A stretch of DNA of 47,677 bases from an uncultured Bacteroidales bacterium (GCA_946405435.1 CAMJHF010000019.1:1-47677); one strand, 5' to 3'; shown: positions 16,001-22,831, numbered from the stretch's first letter. Made by a program: numbers and translations. The notes: generated by a model from the sequence alone, not told the origin.

Positions 16001-16910
16001 GTATCTCACTTACATATGCTCTGTCAGGCGCTATTCGGAACGCACCTGCGAAATATACAGAGAGGTCCTGGAAGACTTCGTGCGCTTCTGTGACGGCAGC
16101 GAGGATTTTGCAGCGACAATGAATGTCAACGCAATAAGGGCATATGAGGTATACTTGTTCGATACGCGGAAACTTTCGGCACGCACGGTGTCGCAGCATC
16201 TCAGCGTCCTGAGCGGATTCTGCCGCTTTCTCATGAAAGAAGGTGTCATCCAGAGCAATCCGGTTCATCTTGTCAAGCGTCCCAAACAGGAAAAGCGTCT
16301 GCCGTTGTTTTACAAGGACAAGTCGATGGAGGCTTATTTCGAGAGCACCAAGGGGGACCCCGAATTCGGGACTTATGAACAAAAGCTCAACAGGCTGATC
16401 ATCAGTCTGCTGGCCTCTTGTGCCCTGCGGCGTGCAGAGCTTATTTCGCTCAATGTCGGCTCCGTTGATTTTGCCCGCGGAACCCTTCGCGTAAAAGGAA
16501 AAGGAGATAAAGTGCGCGAAATTCCTCTCATTCCTTCGCTTTGTGAAGAAATTTCATTATATTTGAGTGCAGTCAGTTCTTTGACAGACGATGCTTATGA
16601 GCCTTCGGCCCCTCTGCTGCGAACCAAAACAGGCGCCCGCCTGTATCCGGTATTCGTGGACAGGGTGGTCAAGAAAGAGCTGGCGGCAGTGCCCGGCATA
16701 ACCGTACGGCGTTCCCCGCATGTGTTGCGCCATACGCTGGCCACGGAACTGCTGGCGGACGGAGCCGACCTCAATTCCATTAAGGAACTGTTGGGACATT
16801 CTTCGCTTGCCGCCACCCAGGTTTATACGCACAACTCTGTCGAAAGGCTGCAAAATGTTTATAAAAACGCCCACCCAAGGGCTAAAAACGGAGGTAAAAA
16901 TGGAGATTAA
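15990..16910 (+). CDS. xerC: Tyrosine recombinase XerC/XerD family
   Basis: 306 residues, the standard Xer length. The catalytic set is complete: Arg147, Lys171, His244, Arg247, His270 and nucleophile Tyr279 (QVYTHNS). The N-terminal SAM-like core-binding domain spans about 1-100. The ATG at 15990 overlaps the cca stop (ATGAGAAATAA), so earlier in-frame codons are unlikely. Position between cca and hpf in a housekeeping run points to the chromosome-dimer resolvase rather than a mobile-element integrase. Assignment to XerC rather than XerD rests on my memory of a xer-hpf order in Bacteroides and is tentative. Confidence 0.88.
   Translation: MRNKYLTYICSVRRYSERTCEIYREVLEDFVRFCDGSEDFAATMNVNAIRAYEVYLFDTRKLSARTVSQHLSVLSGFCRFLMKEGVIQSNPVHLVKRPKQEKRLPLFYKDKSMEAYFESTKGDPEFGTYEQKLNRLIISLLASCALRRAELISLNVGSVDFARGTLRVKGKGDKVREIPLIPSLCEEISLYLSAVSSLTDDAYEPSAPLLRTKTGARLYPVFVDRVVKKELAAVPGITVRRSPHVLRHTLATELLADGADLNSIKELLGHSSLAATQVYTHNSVERLQNVYKNAHPRAKNGGKNGD
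16890..16894 (+). promoter_or_regulatory. Strong Shine-Dalgarno site before hpf
   Basis: GGAGG lies 5 nt before the hpf ATG, within the end of xerC. Other starts in this window lack such a site, so it fixes the hpf start and may raise its translation above that of the upstream genes. Confidence 0.6.
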
Positions 16911-17193
16911 ACTTAAAACCCTCAAGTTCGATGCAGGCGAAAAGCTTGTCGCCTTCGTCGAAAAGAAAGTGGCACGCCTGGAGCGCTTCTTCCTCGAAGG
17001 AGTCGAGCCTGCAGCCGAAGTGTCGCTTGAAGATGTGAAGGAAGGCAAGAAAGCCAAGATCCAGATTCATCTTCCCGGTGACGAACTCATCATCGAGCGT
17101 GTTGCCGACACCTTCGAAAACGCAATCACGGGAGCCGTGGATGCCATGAAGGAAAAGCTCACCCGCAAAAAAGAGAAAATGTTTGAGAAATAA
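16900..17193 (+). CDS. hpf: Ribosome hibernation promoting factor (short form)
   Basis: 97 residues of the HPF/RaiA beta-alpha-beta-beta-beta-alpha fold: MEIKLKTLKFDAGEKLVAFVEKKVARLERFF, then LEDVKEGKKAKIQIHLPGDELIIERVADTFENAITGAVDAMKEKLTRKKEK split over strands and the last helix. It binds the 30S decoding region and stabilises idle ribosomes in stationary phase. Longer in-frame ORFs upstream are in the xerC coding region and are not used; the start at 16900 has a GGAGG 5 nt before it. It overlaps xerC by 11 nt. Confidence 0.9.
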   Translation: MEIKLKTLKFDAGEKLVAFVEKKVARLERFFLEGVEPAAEVSLEDVKEGKKAKIQIHLPGDELIIERVADTFENAITGAVDAMKEKLTRKKEKMFEK

Positions 17194-17211
17194 GATCCTC
17201 TTGGAATGTGA

Positions 17212-17234
17212 AAGGCGGCCCACCGGGCCGCCTT
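17212..17234. terminator. Bidirectional terminator between hpf and tdh
   Basis: A perfect 9-bp stem AAGGCGGCC/GGCCGCCTT with a 5-nt loop lies between two convergent genes. A short GTTTATTT follows on the plus strand. Confidence 0.75.
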
Positions 17235-17236
17235 GT

Positions 17237-18193
17237 TTATTTCTGGAGCTTGACTTTCAAATGCTTGATCATGTCCTTTGTCATGGTCTCGAGGTTGTAG
17301 GACGGTGACCAGCCCCACTCTTTGCGGGCGCAGACATCGTCCATCTTGTTGGGCCAGGAATCTGCTATTGCCTGGCGCACGGGGTCTACTTCATAGCGCA
17401 TCTTGAAGTCGGGGTAGTGCTTGCGTATGGCCTCGTAGACCTGCTCGGGGTCGAAACTCATGGAGGCGATGTTGAAGGAGTTGCGGTGCACGAGGTAGCG
17501 GGGGTCTGCCTCCATCAGCCTGATGGCGGCCTTGATGGCGTCTGGCATGTACATCATGTCCATGTAAGTGCCATGGGCGAGCGGACACACAAATTCTTCG
17601 CCTTTTACCGCGGCGTAATATATCTCCACGGCGTAGTCGGTAGTGCCGCCGCCGGGGAGCGTCTTGTATGAAATGAGACCGGGGAAACGGACGGACCGGG
17701 TGTCTACGCCGTATTTATGGAAATAATAATCGCTGAGCAGCTCGGTGGCCACTTTAGTGACGCCGTACATAGAAGTCGGACGCTGGATGGTGTCCTGCGG
17801 AGTGTTGTCGCGGGGTGTGTCGGGGCCGAAGGAGCCGATGGATGAGGGGGTGAAGACTGCGCAGTGCTTCTCCCTGGCAACCTCAAGTACGTTGAGCAAT
17901 CCATTCATCTGGATGTCCCATGCCTTGAGGGGAAGGCGCTCGGCGGTGGCGGACAGCAGGGCTGCGAGGTTGTATATGGTGTCTATGTCATACTTGTCGA
18001 CAATATCGGCGATCTGCTTGGCGTCACATACATTGGCCCGTTCGGAGGGACCGCTTTCGAGCAGTTCGCCCGTGGGTTCAGAACCTGGGATATAACCTGC
18101 TACAATCTTGCCGTGGCGATAAGTTTTACGCAGTACCATTGTGAGTTCCGAGCCAATCTGGCCCGTGGAACCAATTACCAGAACATTTTTCAT
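17237..18193 (-). CDS. tdh: L-threonine 3-dehydrogenase, SDR (epimerase-like) type
   Basis: 318 residues. The NAD-binding motif is GSTGQIG at 8-14, with Asp57 after the second strand region. The catalytic Tyr143-x3-Lys147 (YGVTK) and a preceding Ser/Thr (TPSSIG) mark an extended short-chain dehydrogenase. The sequence resembles the UDP-galactose-epimerase-like threonine dehydrogenases rather than the zinc-dependent Tdh. The divergent neighbour is kbl, the enzyme that consumes the product 2-amino-3-ketobutyrate, which supports the call. Together they turn threonine into glycine and acetyl-CoA with NADH. Confidence 0.88.
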   Translation of the reverse strand: MKNVLVIGSTGQIGSELTMVLRKTYRHGKIVAGYIPGSEPTGELLESGPSERANVCDAKQIADIVDKYDIDTIYNLAALLSATAERLPLKAWDIQMNGLLNVLEVAREKHCAVFTPSSIGSFGPDTPRDNTPQDTIQRPTSMYGVTKVATELLSDYYFHKYGVDTRSVRFPGLISYKTLPGGGTTDYAVEIYYAAVKGEEFVCPLAHGTYMDMMYMPDAIKAAIRLMEADPRYLVHRNSFNIASMSFDPEQVYEAIRKHYPDFKMRYEVDPVRQAIADSWPNKMDDVCARKEWGWSPSYNLETMTKDMIKHLKVKLQK

Positions 18194-18215
18194 TTGGTGC
18201 TATTAATTGTGCTGC

Positions 18216-18232
18216 AAATTTAGTAAATTTGT
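18216..18232. promoter_or_regulatory. Palindromic divergent promoter of tdh and kbl
   Basis: CAAATTTAGTAAATTTG is a perfect palindrome around a central G. Each half is a TAAATTTG -7 box, one for tdh on the minus strand (18216-18223) and one for kbl on the plus strand (18225-18232). Transcripts would leave in opposite directions, with leaders of about 18-25 nt. The two polymerases could not bind at once. Confidence 0.6.
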
Positions 18233-18260
18233 AGCATATAAACGCTAAAACTGAGTCACT

Positions 18261-19451
18261 ATGTACGGTAAATTTCAATCTTACTTACAGCAGGAACTGA
18301 AGGCCATCGACGAGGCCGGTCTTTACAAACGCGAGCGCACTATATGCTCTCCGCAGAGCGCCGAGATCACGCTTGCCGACGGCAGCAAGGCACTGAACTT
18401 CTGCGCCAACAACTATCTCGGACTGTCCGATAATCCGCGTCTGATAGCAGCGGCCAAAAAGGCCATGGACGAAAGGGGCTTCGGCATGTCTTCCGTACGT
18501 TTCATCTGCGGCTGCCAGGACCTCCACAAGGAGCTCGAAAAGGCCATTTCCGCGTATTTCCATACCGATGATACAATATTGTACGCCGCTTGCTTCGATG
18601 CCAACGGCGGCGTGTTCGAGCCGCTCCTGACGGCAGAGGACGCCATTATCTCAGACGCTCTCAACCATGCCTCCATAATCGACGGCGTACGCCTTTGCAA
18701 GGCTGTCCGTTACCGCTATGCGAACGCTGATATGGCAGACCTCGAAAGGTGCCTTCAGGAGGCTCAGGCGCAGCGTTTCCGTATCATCGTTACCGACGGT
18801 GTATTCTCCATGGACGGTAATGTCGCTCCCATGGACAAGATATGTGAACTTGCTGAAAAATACGACGCCCTCGTCATGGTTGACGAGAGCCACAGCGCCG
18901 GTGTGGTAGGCAAGAGGGGCAGGGGAGTCGCCGAACTCTTCGACCTCTACGGCCGCATCGACATCCACACCGGTACGCTCGGAAAGAGTTTCGGCGGAGC
19001 CGTTGGAGGATTTACCACCGGCCGGCAGGAGATTATCGACATGCTGCGCCAGCGCAGCCGCCCGTACCTTTTCTCCAATTCTCTGCCGCCCATGTTGTGC
19101 GCCGCGGGCATAGAGCTTTTCAAGATATTGGATGAGAGCGACGAACTCCACGACCGCCAGCAGGAGAATGTATCGTATTTCCGCGACAAGATGATTGCCG
19201 CCGGATTCGATATCAAGCCTACCCAGAGCGCAATATGCGCCGTGATGCTCTACGACGCTCCCTTGAGCCAGAAATTTGCGGCCGAGATGGCGAAGGAAGG
19301 CATATTTGTCACCGGGTTCTATTATCCTGTGGTGCCAAAGGGCCAGGCGCGCATACGCGTACAGCTCAGCGCCGCCCATACCCGGGAACATCTTGACAAA
19401 GCGATTGCCGCATTCATCAAGGTAGGCCGCGGACTTGGCGTCATCAAGTAA
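18261..19451 (+). CDS. kbl: 2-amino-3-ketobutyrate CoA ligase (glycine C-acetyltransferase)
   Basis: 396 residues, the standard length for this PLP alpha-oxoamine synthase. DESHSAG (208-214) holds the PLP-ring Asp and His; Lys242 in TLGKSFGG forms the Schiff base. NNYLGLSDNPR and the C-terminal YYPVVPKGQARIRVQLSAAHT match Kbl. It cleaves 2-amino-3-ketobutyrate with CoA to glycine and acetyl-CoA. It is paired with the divergent tdh gene and shares its promoter palindrome. Confidence 0.95.
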   Translation: MYGKFQSYLQQELKAIDEAGLYKRERTICSPQSAEITLADGSKALNFCANNYLGLSDNPRLIAAAKKAMDERGFGMSSVRFICGCQDLHKELEKAISAYFHTDDTILYAACFDANGGVFEPLLTAEDAIISDALNHASIIDGVRLCKAVRYRYANADMADLERCLQEAQAQRFRIIVTDGVFSMDGNVAPMDKICELAEKYDALVMVDESHSAGVVGKRGRGVAELFDLYGRIDIHTGTLGKSFGGAVGGFTTGRQEIIDMLRQRSRPYLFSNSLPPMLCAAGIELFKILDESDELHDRQQENVSYFRDKMIAAGFDIKPTQSAICAVMLYDAPLSQKFAAEMAKEGIFVTGFYYPVVPKGQARIRVQLSAAHTREHLDKAIAAFIKVGRGLGVIK

Positions 19452-19467
19452 ACCCGCGCCACAAAGA

Positions 19468-19499
19468 TTTGCATTTGCAGAAAATAATATGCAATTTTG
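19468..19499 (+). promoter_or_regulatory. Probable promoter of ssrA
   Basis: TTTG at 19468-19471 and CAATTTTG at 19492-19499 are 20 nt apart, as in Bacteroidetes -33/-7 promoters, with one mismatch in the first base of the -7 box. The mature tmRNA begins 15 nt later. Confidence 0.45.
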
Positions 19500-19513
19500 C
19501 GGCATCTTCCATT

Positions 19514-19908
19514 GGGGCTGTTCTGGTTTTGACAGCATTGACGACGGAAGGTAAGCACGTCGGGCGCCGGCATACGGCCCGTTAATCCCGGATGTCAAAC
19601 AATTAGTAGGCAACTACAACTATTCATACGCTTGCTAATCTCCAAGAGATTCAGCATTAACCGAGTCCGCCAAGGCAGCGGAACGGCGTATATCCCTCCG
19701 GCTTTAAGCCGCTTATGTCCGGACCAAGGGGTATCATTCAAAGCGGATGCACGGAACCGCCGCCTCCACGTTCCGCCAAGATTCAGAGGATAAGCAACGG
19801 TCAAGGGCGCTTTCCCTCATGCCGCTGCCGACAATTAAAGGAAAGATAAGCGTGTAGAAAGCTTTTTGGCGCTTTGTTTGGACGCGGGTTCGACTCCCGC
19901 CAGCTCCA
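19514..19908 (+). ncRNA. ssrA: Transfer-messenger RNA (tmRNA)
   Basis: The 5' end GGGGCTG pairs with CAGCTCC at 19901-19907 as the acceptor stem, followed by discriminator A; CCA is not encoded. The T-arm CGGGTTCGACTCCCG and the D-like GTTTTGACAGCATTGACGA confirm a one-piece tmRNA of about 395 nt with internal pseudoknots. The resume codon is GGC at 19609 after TTAGTA, giving the tag GNYNYSYAC and stop TAA at 19636-19638. That tag ends in AC instead of the usual AA. It rescues stalled ribosomes and tags the products for proteolysis. The 3' end, from CCCGCCAGCTCCAC onwards, is repeated at 21172. Confidence 0.95.
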
Positions 19909-19926
19909 CAGCCAATAAAAACGGGG
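19896..19926. repeat. Left copy of the tmRNA 3'-end direct repeat (att-like)
   Basis: About 31 nt, starting CCCGCCAGCTCCACAGCC and running through AATAAAAACGGGG, matches 21172-21203 apart from one A/G change and one extra A. It covers the last 13 nt of tmRNA and the start of the downstream stem. Ends of tmRNA genes are known integration sites of tyrosine-recombinase islands, so this is a candidate attachment core. Confidence 0.6.
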
Positions 19927-19949
19927 GTCCTGCCGGTCCATTTTCGCCT

Positions 19950-20295
19950 TGACAGGATCCCCCCGTTTCTTGCCCGTTCCGCCCGGTCCATTCTCGCCCT
20001 GACAGGATCCGCCCCGTTTCCTGTCCATTCCTGTCGGTCCTCTCTCGCCCTGACAGGATCCGCCCCGTTTCCTGTCCATTCCGCCCGGTCCGTTCTCGCC
20101 CTGACAGAATCCGCCACATTTCCTGTCCATTCCGTACGGTCCTCTCTCGCCATGACAGAATCCGCCACGTTTTCCTGTCCGTTCCTGTCGGTCCTCTCTC
20201 GCCCTGACAGAATCCGCCACGTTTTCCTGTCCGTTCCTGTCGGTCCTCTCTCGCCATGACAGGATCCACCCCATTTCCTGTCCGTTCCGTCCGGT
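19950..20295. repeat. 51-bp tandem repeat array, seven units
   Basis: Units start with TGACAGGATCC or TGACAGAATCC at 19950, 20000, 20051, 20102, 20153, 20205 and 20257; the last is incomplete. Lengths are 50-52 bp and similarity is high along the whole unit, so there are no unique spacers. Several units carry GACAGGA and TCCTGTC as opposed arms, so each can fold into a hairpin, and CCTGTC with the next GACAGG gives an alternative fold. A partial unit with the same 3' half begins right after the left tmRNA repeat. Confidence 0.85.
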
Positions 20296-20297
20296 AG

Positions 20298-20387
20298 CGT
20301 GCCCGGCTGGTCTTTTGACGGGCGGACCTGCTACGATAACAGTCCTATTTGCTCCCAGCCCGCCCATGCAACGTCCAGCCGGGCACG
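20298..20387. repeat. Nested long-range inverted repeat (possible structured RNA)
   Basis: CGTGCCCGGCTGG at 20298-20310 is perfectly complementary to CCAGCCGGGCACG at 20375-20387. Inside, GGGCGG at 20320-20325 pairs with CCGCCC at 20360-20365. The internal loops are 9 nt on both sides, so the two stems stack symmetrically on a 34-nt apical region. This regular geometry looks more like a folded RNA or a transposon end pair than chance. Confidence 0.55.
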
Positions 20388-20604
20388 GTATAGACTCACC
20401 CGGGGCATACGAAGAGGATGAAAGTGCGGCTACGGAACTCAATGACAAAACGGATGAATATAGAATATAAAGCGAGCTGCGTAAAGAATGCACCGGCACA
20501 CTTATCCACAAAGCGCAGCCAGATAGTCAACCAACCCATTGGCGGGCACCGTCGGCCGATAAATGTCCTGGAGGATAAACTATTGATACTGAAGGGTTAG
20601 GGCA

Positions 20605-20637
20605 TATTTAAAGTACCCGAAACAGGAACTTTAAATA
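20605..20637. repeat. AT-rich perfect inverted repeat
   Basis: TATTTAAAGT (20605-20614) and ACTTTAAATA (20628-20637) flank a 13-nt loop. There is no T-run after it, so a simple terminator is unlikely. Confidence 0.5.
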
Positions 20638-20720
20638 AGAATAACGAATTAATTACCAATCCGTTAGACTCCAGCGAGACCGATTATGGTGAAATACAAC
20701 GAATCTCCGCCTTTGGTAGT

Positions 20721-20830
20721 GTACAAGGTCAATTTTTGAGCTCTCGACCTTGTACGCTATTTATGCACTGCAATGGTGTCAGAGGCCGATCTTGCGTACA
20801 AGGTGGTGCCACTGAAATCAGACCTTGTAC
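20721..20830. repeat. Two dyads built from the word GTACAAGGT
   Basis: The word occurs four times in alternating orientation: GTACAAGGTC at 20721-20730, GACCTTGTAC at 20746-20755, GTACAAGGT at 20796-20804 and GACCTTGTAC at 20821-20830. This makes two hairpins with loops of 15 and about 17 nt. The loops and the spacer between the dyads differ, so the word itself is what is repeated. Paired protein-binding sites or recombination sites are possible. Confidence 0.6.
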
Positions 20831-20960
20831 ACCTATAATTCGTTCTGAGGCCGTCCACACATGGTATACGGCATGTGTGGCGGACTGTCACCAGCACACC
20901 GGAGCGGCAGTACCGGCAAGGGGCCGGAGATGGGGGCTAGCAAGGACGGGCATGCGGAGC

Positions 20961-21111
20961 CCGCACCCCGAAGCGCCGAAGACCAGACACGGGAGCTCCG
21001 AAGCCCGGACTCCGAAACACCGGAGTCCACACGCGGAAGCACCGGGGCACATACTCGAAAGTAACGAAGCCGCACCCCGAAGCGCCGAGCCCATACCCGG
21101 AAACGCTGGGG
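20961..21111. repeat. Degenerate 21-bp tandem array, about seven units
   Basis: Units share a core like CCCGAAGCGCCGGAGC. The first and sixth (20961 and 21070) share CCGCACCCCGAAGCGCCGA exactly, while those between are more diverged. The period is about 21 bp. It is GC-rich and free of stops in more than one frame, which explains the spurious reading frames here. Confidence 0.6.
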
Positions 21112-21138
21112 CCGGGTTCAAATATAGCGAACCCGGCC
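21110..21138. repeat. GC-rich perfect hairpin
   Basis: GGCCGGGTTC at 21110-21119 pairs with GAACCCGGCC at 21129-21138 around a 9-nt loop AAATATAGC. It lies 33 nt before the right tmRNA-end repeat. Confidence 0.55.
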
Positions 21139-21171
21139 CGGCGGAATGGACAACTGTGTCGTGAGACCTAA

Positions 21172-21203
21172 CCCGCCAGCTCCACGGCCAATAAAAAACG
21201 GGG
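21172..21203. repeat. Right copy of the tmRNA 3'-end direct repeat (att-like)
   Basis: CCCGCCAGCTCCACGGCC and the following AATAAAAAACGGGG repeat the end of ssrA and its flank about 1.28 kb downstream. This copy runs straight into a perfect terminator stem, so it may be the original downstream flank of the tmRNA gene, displaced by the cassette. Confidence 0.6.
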
Positions 21204-21224
21204 ACCCGTCGGGCCCCCGTTTTT
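21193..21224. terminator. Strong bidirectional terminator
   Basis: A long stem pairs AAAACGGGG and CCC (21195-21207) with GGG and CCCCGTTTT (21211-21223), with a single A/C mismatch and a 3-nt loop, and has T-runs on both strands. It ends the ten-gene operon on the minus strand, and anything leaving the cassette on the plus strand. Confidence 0.85.
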
Positions 21225-21226
21225 GT

Positions 21227-22828
21227 TTATTTGATTTCGAACCGTATATCCATCGGGATGTGTTCGAGTCCCAGGATCAGGTTGTCGGCATCGAAGTTGG
21301 GCGAACGTTTTGCGTACTTGGCTTCGAACTCGGCGGCGAAAGCCGCGTCACCTGTAGCCTGCGTCTTGAGGATAAGGGCGGAAAGGTCGGCCAGGGCAGA
21401 ATCCATCTTGCCATAGTCCAGGGTGTACTTGCCGTCATCCTTGCGCACGAAGGCGCCGGCCTCTTGCAGATAATTGTAGATGGCGGTATTTGCACGTCCA
21501 AGTGCGGACCCCTCGCCGAAGCGCTCTGAACGGAGCAGGGAAGCGAAGAATGTGGCGAGCGCGTCGTTCTTGGTGAAGATATTATGGATGTCGTAGTGGT
21601 TCTGGAGCTTGCATACAAGCAAGGTACCCAGCACGTTGCCCTTCATCTCCTCGAATATGAGCGCGGAACTGCCGAGAGCTTCGGACACATTGCCTTTTCC
21701 ATTCACTGTTTCCTTGACTCCAAGGCCGTGGGCGACCTCGCGGAAAACGATGTTCCAGAAGAATGCGTCGGCAGACAGGTTGGCTGCAGACTCGGAGTCG
21801 AGAAGGAGGGTCCCGGTAGGCCAGACGACGGAATTGAACTTGGCGTGAATCACGTTCTCCATGATTATGGTGCGGGAGCCTTTGTCGCGCTGGACGTCGG
21901 CATCGAAGGGCAGGTTGATTGCGATCACCTTGACGCCGGCATTGGCCTTGCCAGCGTAGCACAGGGCATTGCAGGAGAAGATATTGGATCCGGCGCCGGG
22001 CTGGAATGCCTTGTATGCGTCATCACAGGGAATGTACTGCTGGAATTCCTCGAGGCGGGAAACATACTTCATCAGTTCCTCGGTCTTCTTCTCGTTCTTG
22101 AGCAGCACGAAGGCCTCATACGAACGCTTAATACCCAACAGCTGGTCATCTACGACCTCATCCGGACCGATGACAAGGTCCATCTTGCTGTCGGTCATTT
22201 CCAGCCAGTCCATACCGCTCTGGTAATAGTTGTCCGTGAGCAGGGCGTCGGCCTTGCTGAGCAGGTACTTCTTGACGCTGGGCTTGATGGTGATGTCGGC
22301 GGCAGCGCGCAGGTAGTTGGCGATCTTTTCGAGCTGTTCTTTATACTCTTCGTGGTACCACACTGTCTTGAGGGCTCCGTTCTCGTCCCTGCGGATAAGA
22401 GTGTAGTTGCTGTTCTTGTCGGGGTCGGCAAACTGCTCGAATTCCTGCACAGTCATGTCAGAGGGGTAGAAACCGGCTCCGGCGGGACGGTCGTCGTAGC
22501 CATCCACGAATGATTTGCCGTCAGTGCGGTCCCAGGGGCCGTAGTTTATCAAGGCAAACTCCTTCTGCGCAGGGTCGTCGATGCTTGAAAGCAAGGCTTC
22601 CTTGTCGCCGAAATACTGCTTCCAATAAAGGTCGTCTATTTCCTTGGCGGCGAAGCGGTAAAGGTTGAGCACTTCCTTGCCGTTGTCGGTAATACCGCTC
22701 AGGTCCGGAGTCTCTATCGTAACCACGGCATAGTCTGCCACTTTCCTGTTGAATTTGGAGTGGGGCTTCTCATTGCAAGCCGAGGCAATGGCCATTGTAG
22801 CGGCCAGAACTAACACAAACTTTTTCAT
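21227..22828 (-). CDS. M49-like (dipeptidyl peptidase III-related) lipoprotein with altered zinc motif
   Basis: 533 residues with a lipobox (IASAC, Cys18). The closest family I recognise is the Bacteroidetes zinc-hydrolase branch of peptidase family M49, which carries HEVAHGLG. Here the motif reads R363-E-V-A-H367-GLG, so the first zinc-binding His is Arg (codon CGC, one base from CAC). The downstream block reads EEMKGN (393-398) where I expect EExKAD. The rest of the protein is intact, with no frameshift. This suggests a catalytically weak or inactive homologue, perhaps a binding protein. It is the last gene of the ten-gene operon, 3 nt after the transporter. Confidence 0.78.
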   Translation of the reverse strand: MKKFVLVLAATMAIASACNEKPHSKFNRKVADYAVVTIETPDLSGITDNGKEVLNLYRFAAKEIDDLYWKQYFGDKEALLSSIDDPAQKEFALINYGPWDRTDGKSFVDGYDDRPAGAGFYPSDMTVQEFEQFADPDKNSNYTLIRRDENGALKTVWYHEEYKEQLEKIANYLRAAADITIKPSVKKYLLSKADALLTDNYYQSGMDWLEMTDSKMDLVIGPDEVVDDQLLGIKRSYEAFVLLKNEKKTEELMKYVSRLEEFQQYIPCDDAYKAFQPGAGSNIFSCNALCYAGKANAGVKVIAINLPFDADVQRDKGSRTIIMENVIHAKFNSVVWPTGTLLLDSESAANLSADAFFWNIVFREVAHGLGVKETVNGKGNVSEALGSSALIFEEMKGNVLGTLLVCKLQNHYDIHNIFTKNDALATFFASLLRSERFGEGSALGRANTAIYNYLQEAGAFVRKDDGKYTLDYGKMDSALADLSALILKTQATGDAAFAAEFEAKYAKRSPNFDADNLILGLEHIPMDIRFEIK

Positions 22829-22831
22829 ATG

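Larger units (their letters stand above)
19909..21226. other. 1.3-kb gene-free, repeat-rich cassette between tmRNA and the next gene
   Basis: I see no credible gene here. From left to right it contains a 51-bp tandem array (19950-20295), a nested long-range hairpin (20298-20387), an AT-rich dyad (20605-20637), two GTACAAGGT dyads (20721-20830), a degenerate 21-bp array (20961-21111), a GC-rich hairpin (21110-21138) and a second copy of the tmRNA 3' end leading into a terminator (21172-21224). Open frames across it are repetitive, overlap one another in several frames, or cross tmRNA. No integrase is present. It may be a non-autonomous or decayed island inserted at ssrA, or a set of structured RNAs. 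Confidence 0.65.

Noticed and set aside
16720..16899. Upstream extension of hpf
   Set aside because: It lies in the wrong phase of xerC; HPF homology and the GGAGG site start at 16900.
15990..16910. XerC as the integrase of the ssrA cassette
   Set aside because: It lies 3 kb from the cassette within a conserved housekeeping run and has standard Xer length; nothing ties it to the 31-nt repeat.
19950..20295. CRISPR array
   Set aside because: Units are similar over their full length with no unique spacers, and there are no cas genes.
19734..20511. Long minus-strand open frames over tmRNA and the 51-bp array
   Set aside because: They exist in all three frames, encode repeats of the tandem unit, cross the ssrA gene and show no family. 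Period 51 without stops explains them.
20418..20600. Plus-strand frame of 60 codons
   Set aside because: No recognisable family, no promoter box or ribosome site, and it lies in a region of hairpins.
20736..21164. Plus-strand open frame of about 142 codons in the GC-rich array
   Set aside because: Low-complexity 7-residue periodicity from the 21-bp repeats; no domain; overlapping frames on both strands.
21193..21224. Riboswitch or attenuator for the M49-like gene
   Set aside because: The hairpin lies downstream of that gene, has T-runs on both strands and is best read as a bidirectional terminator.
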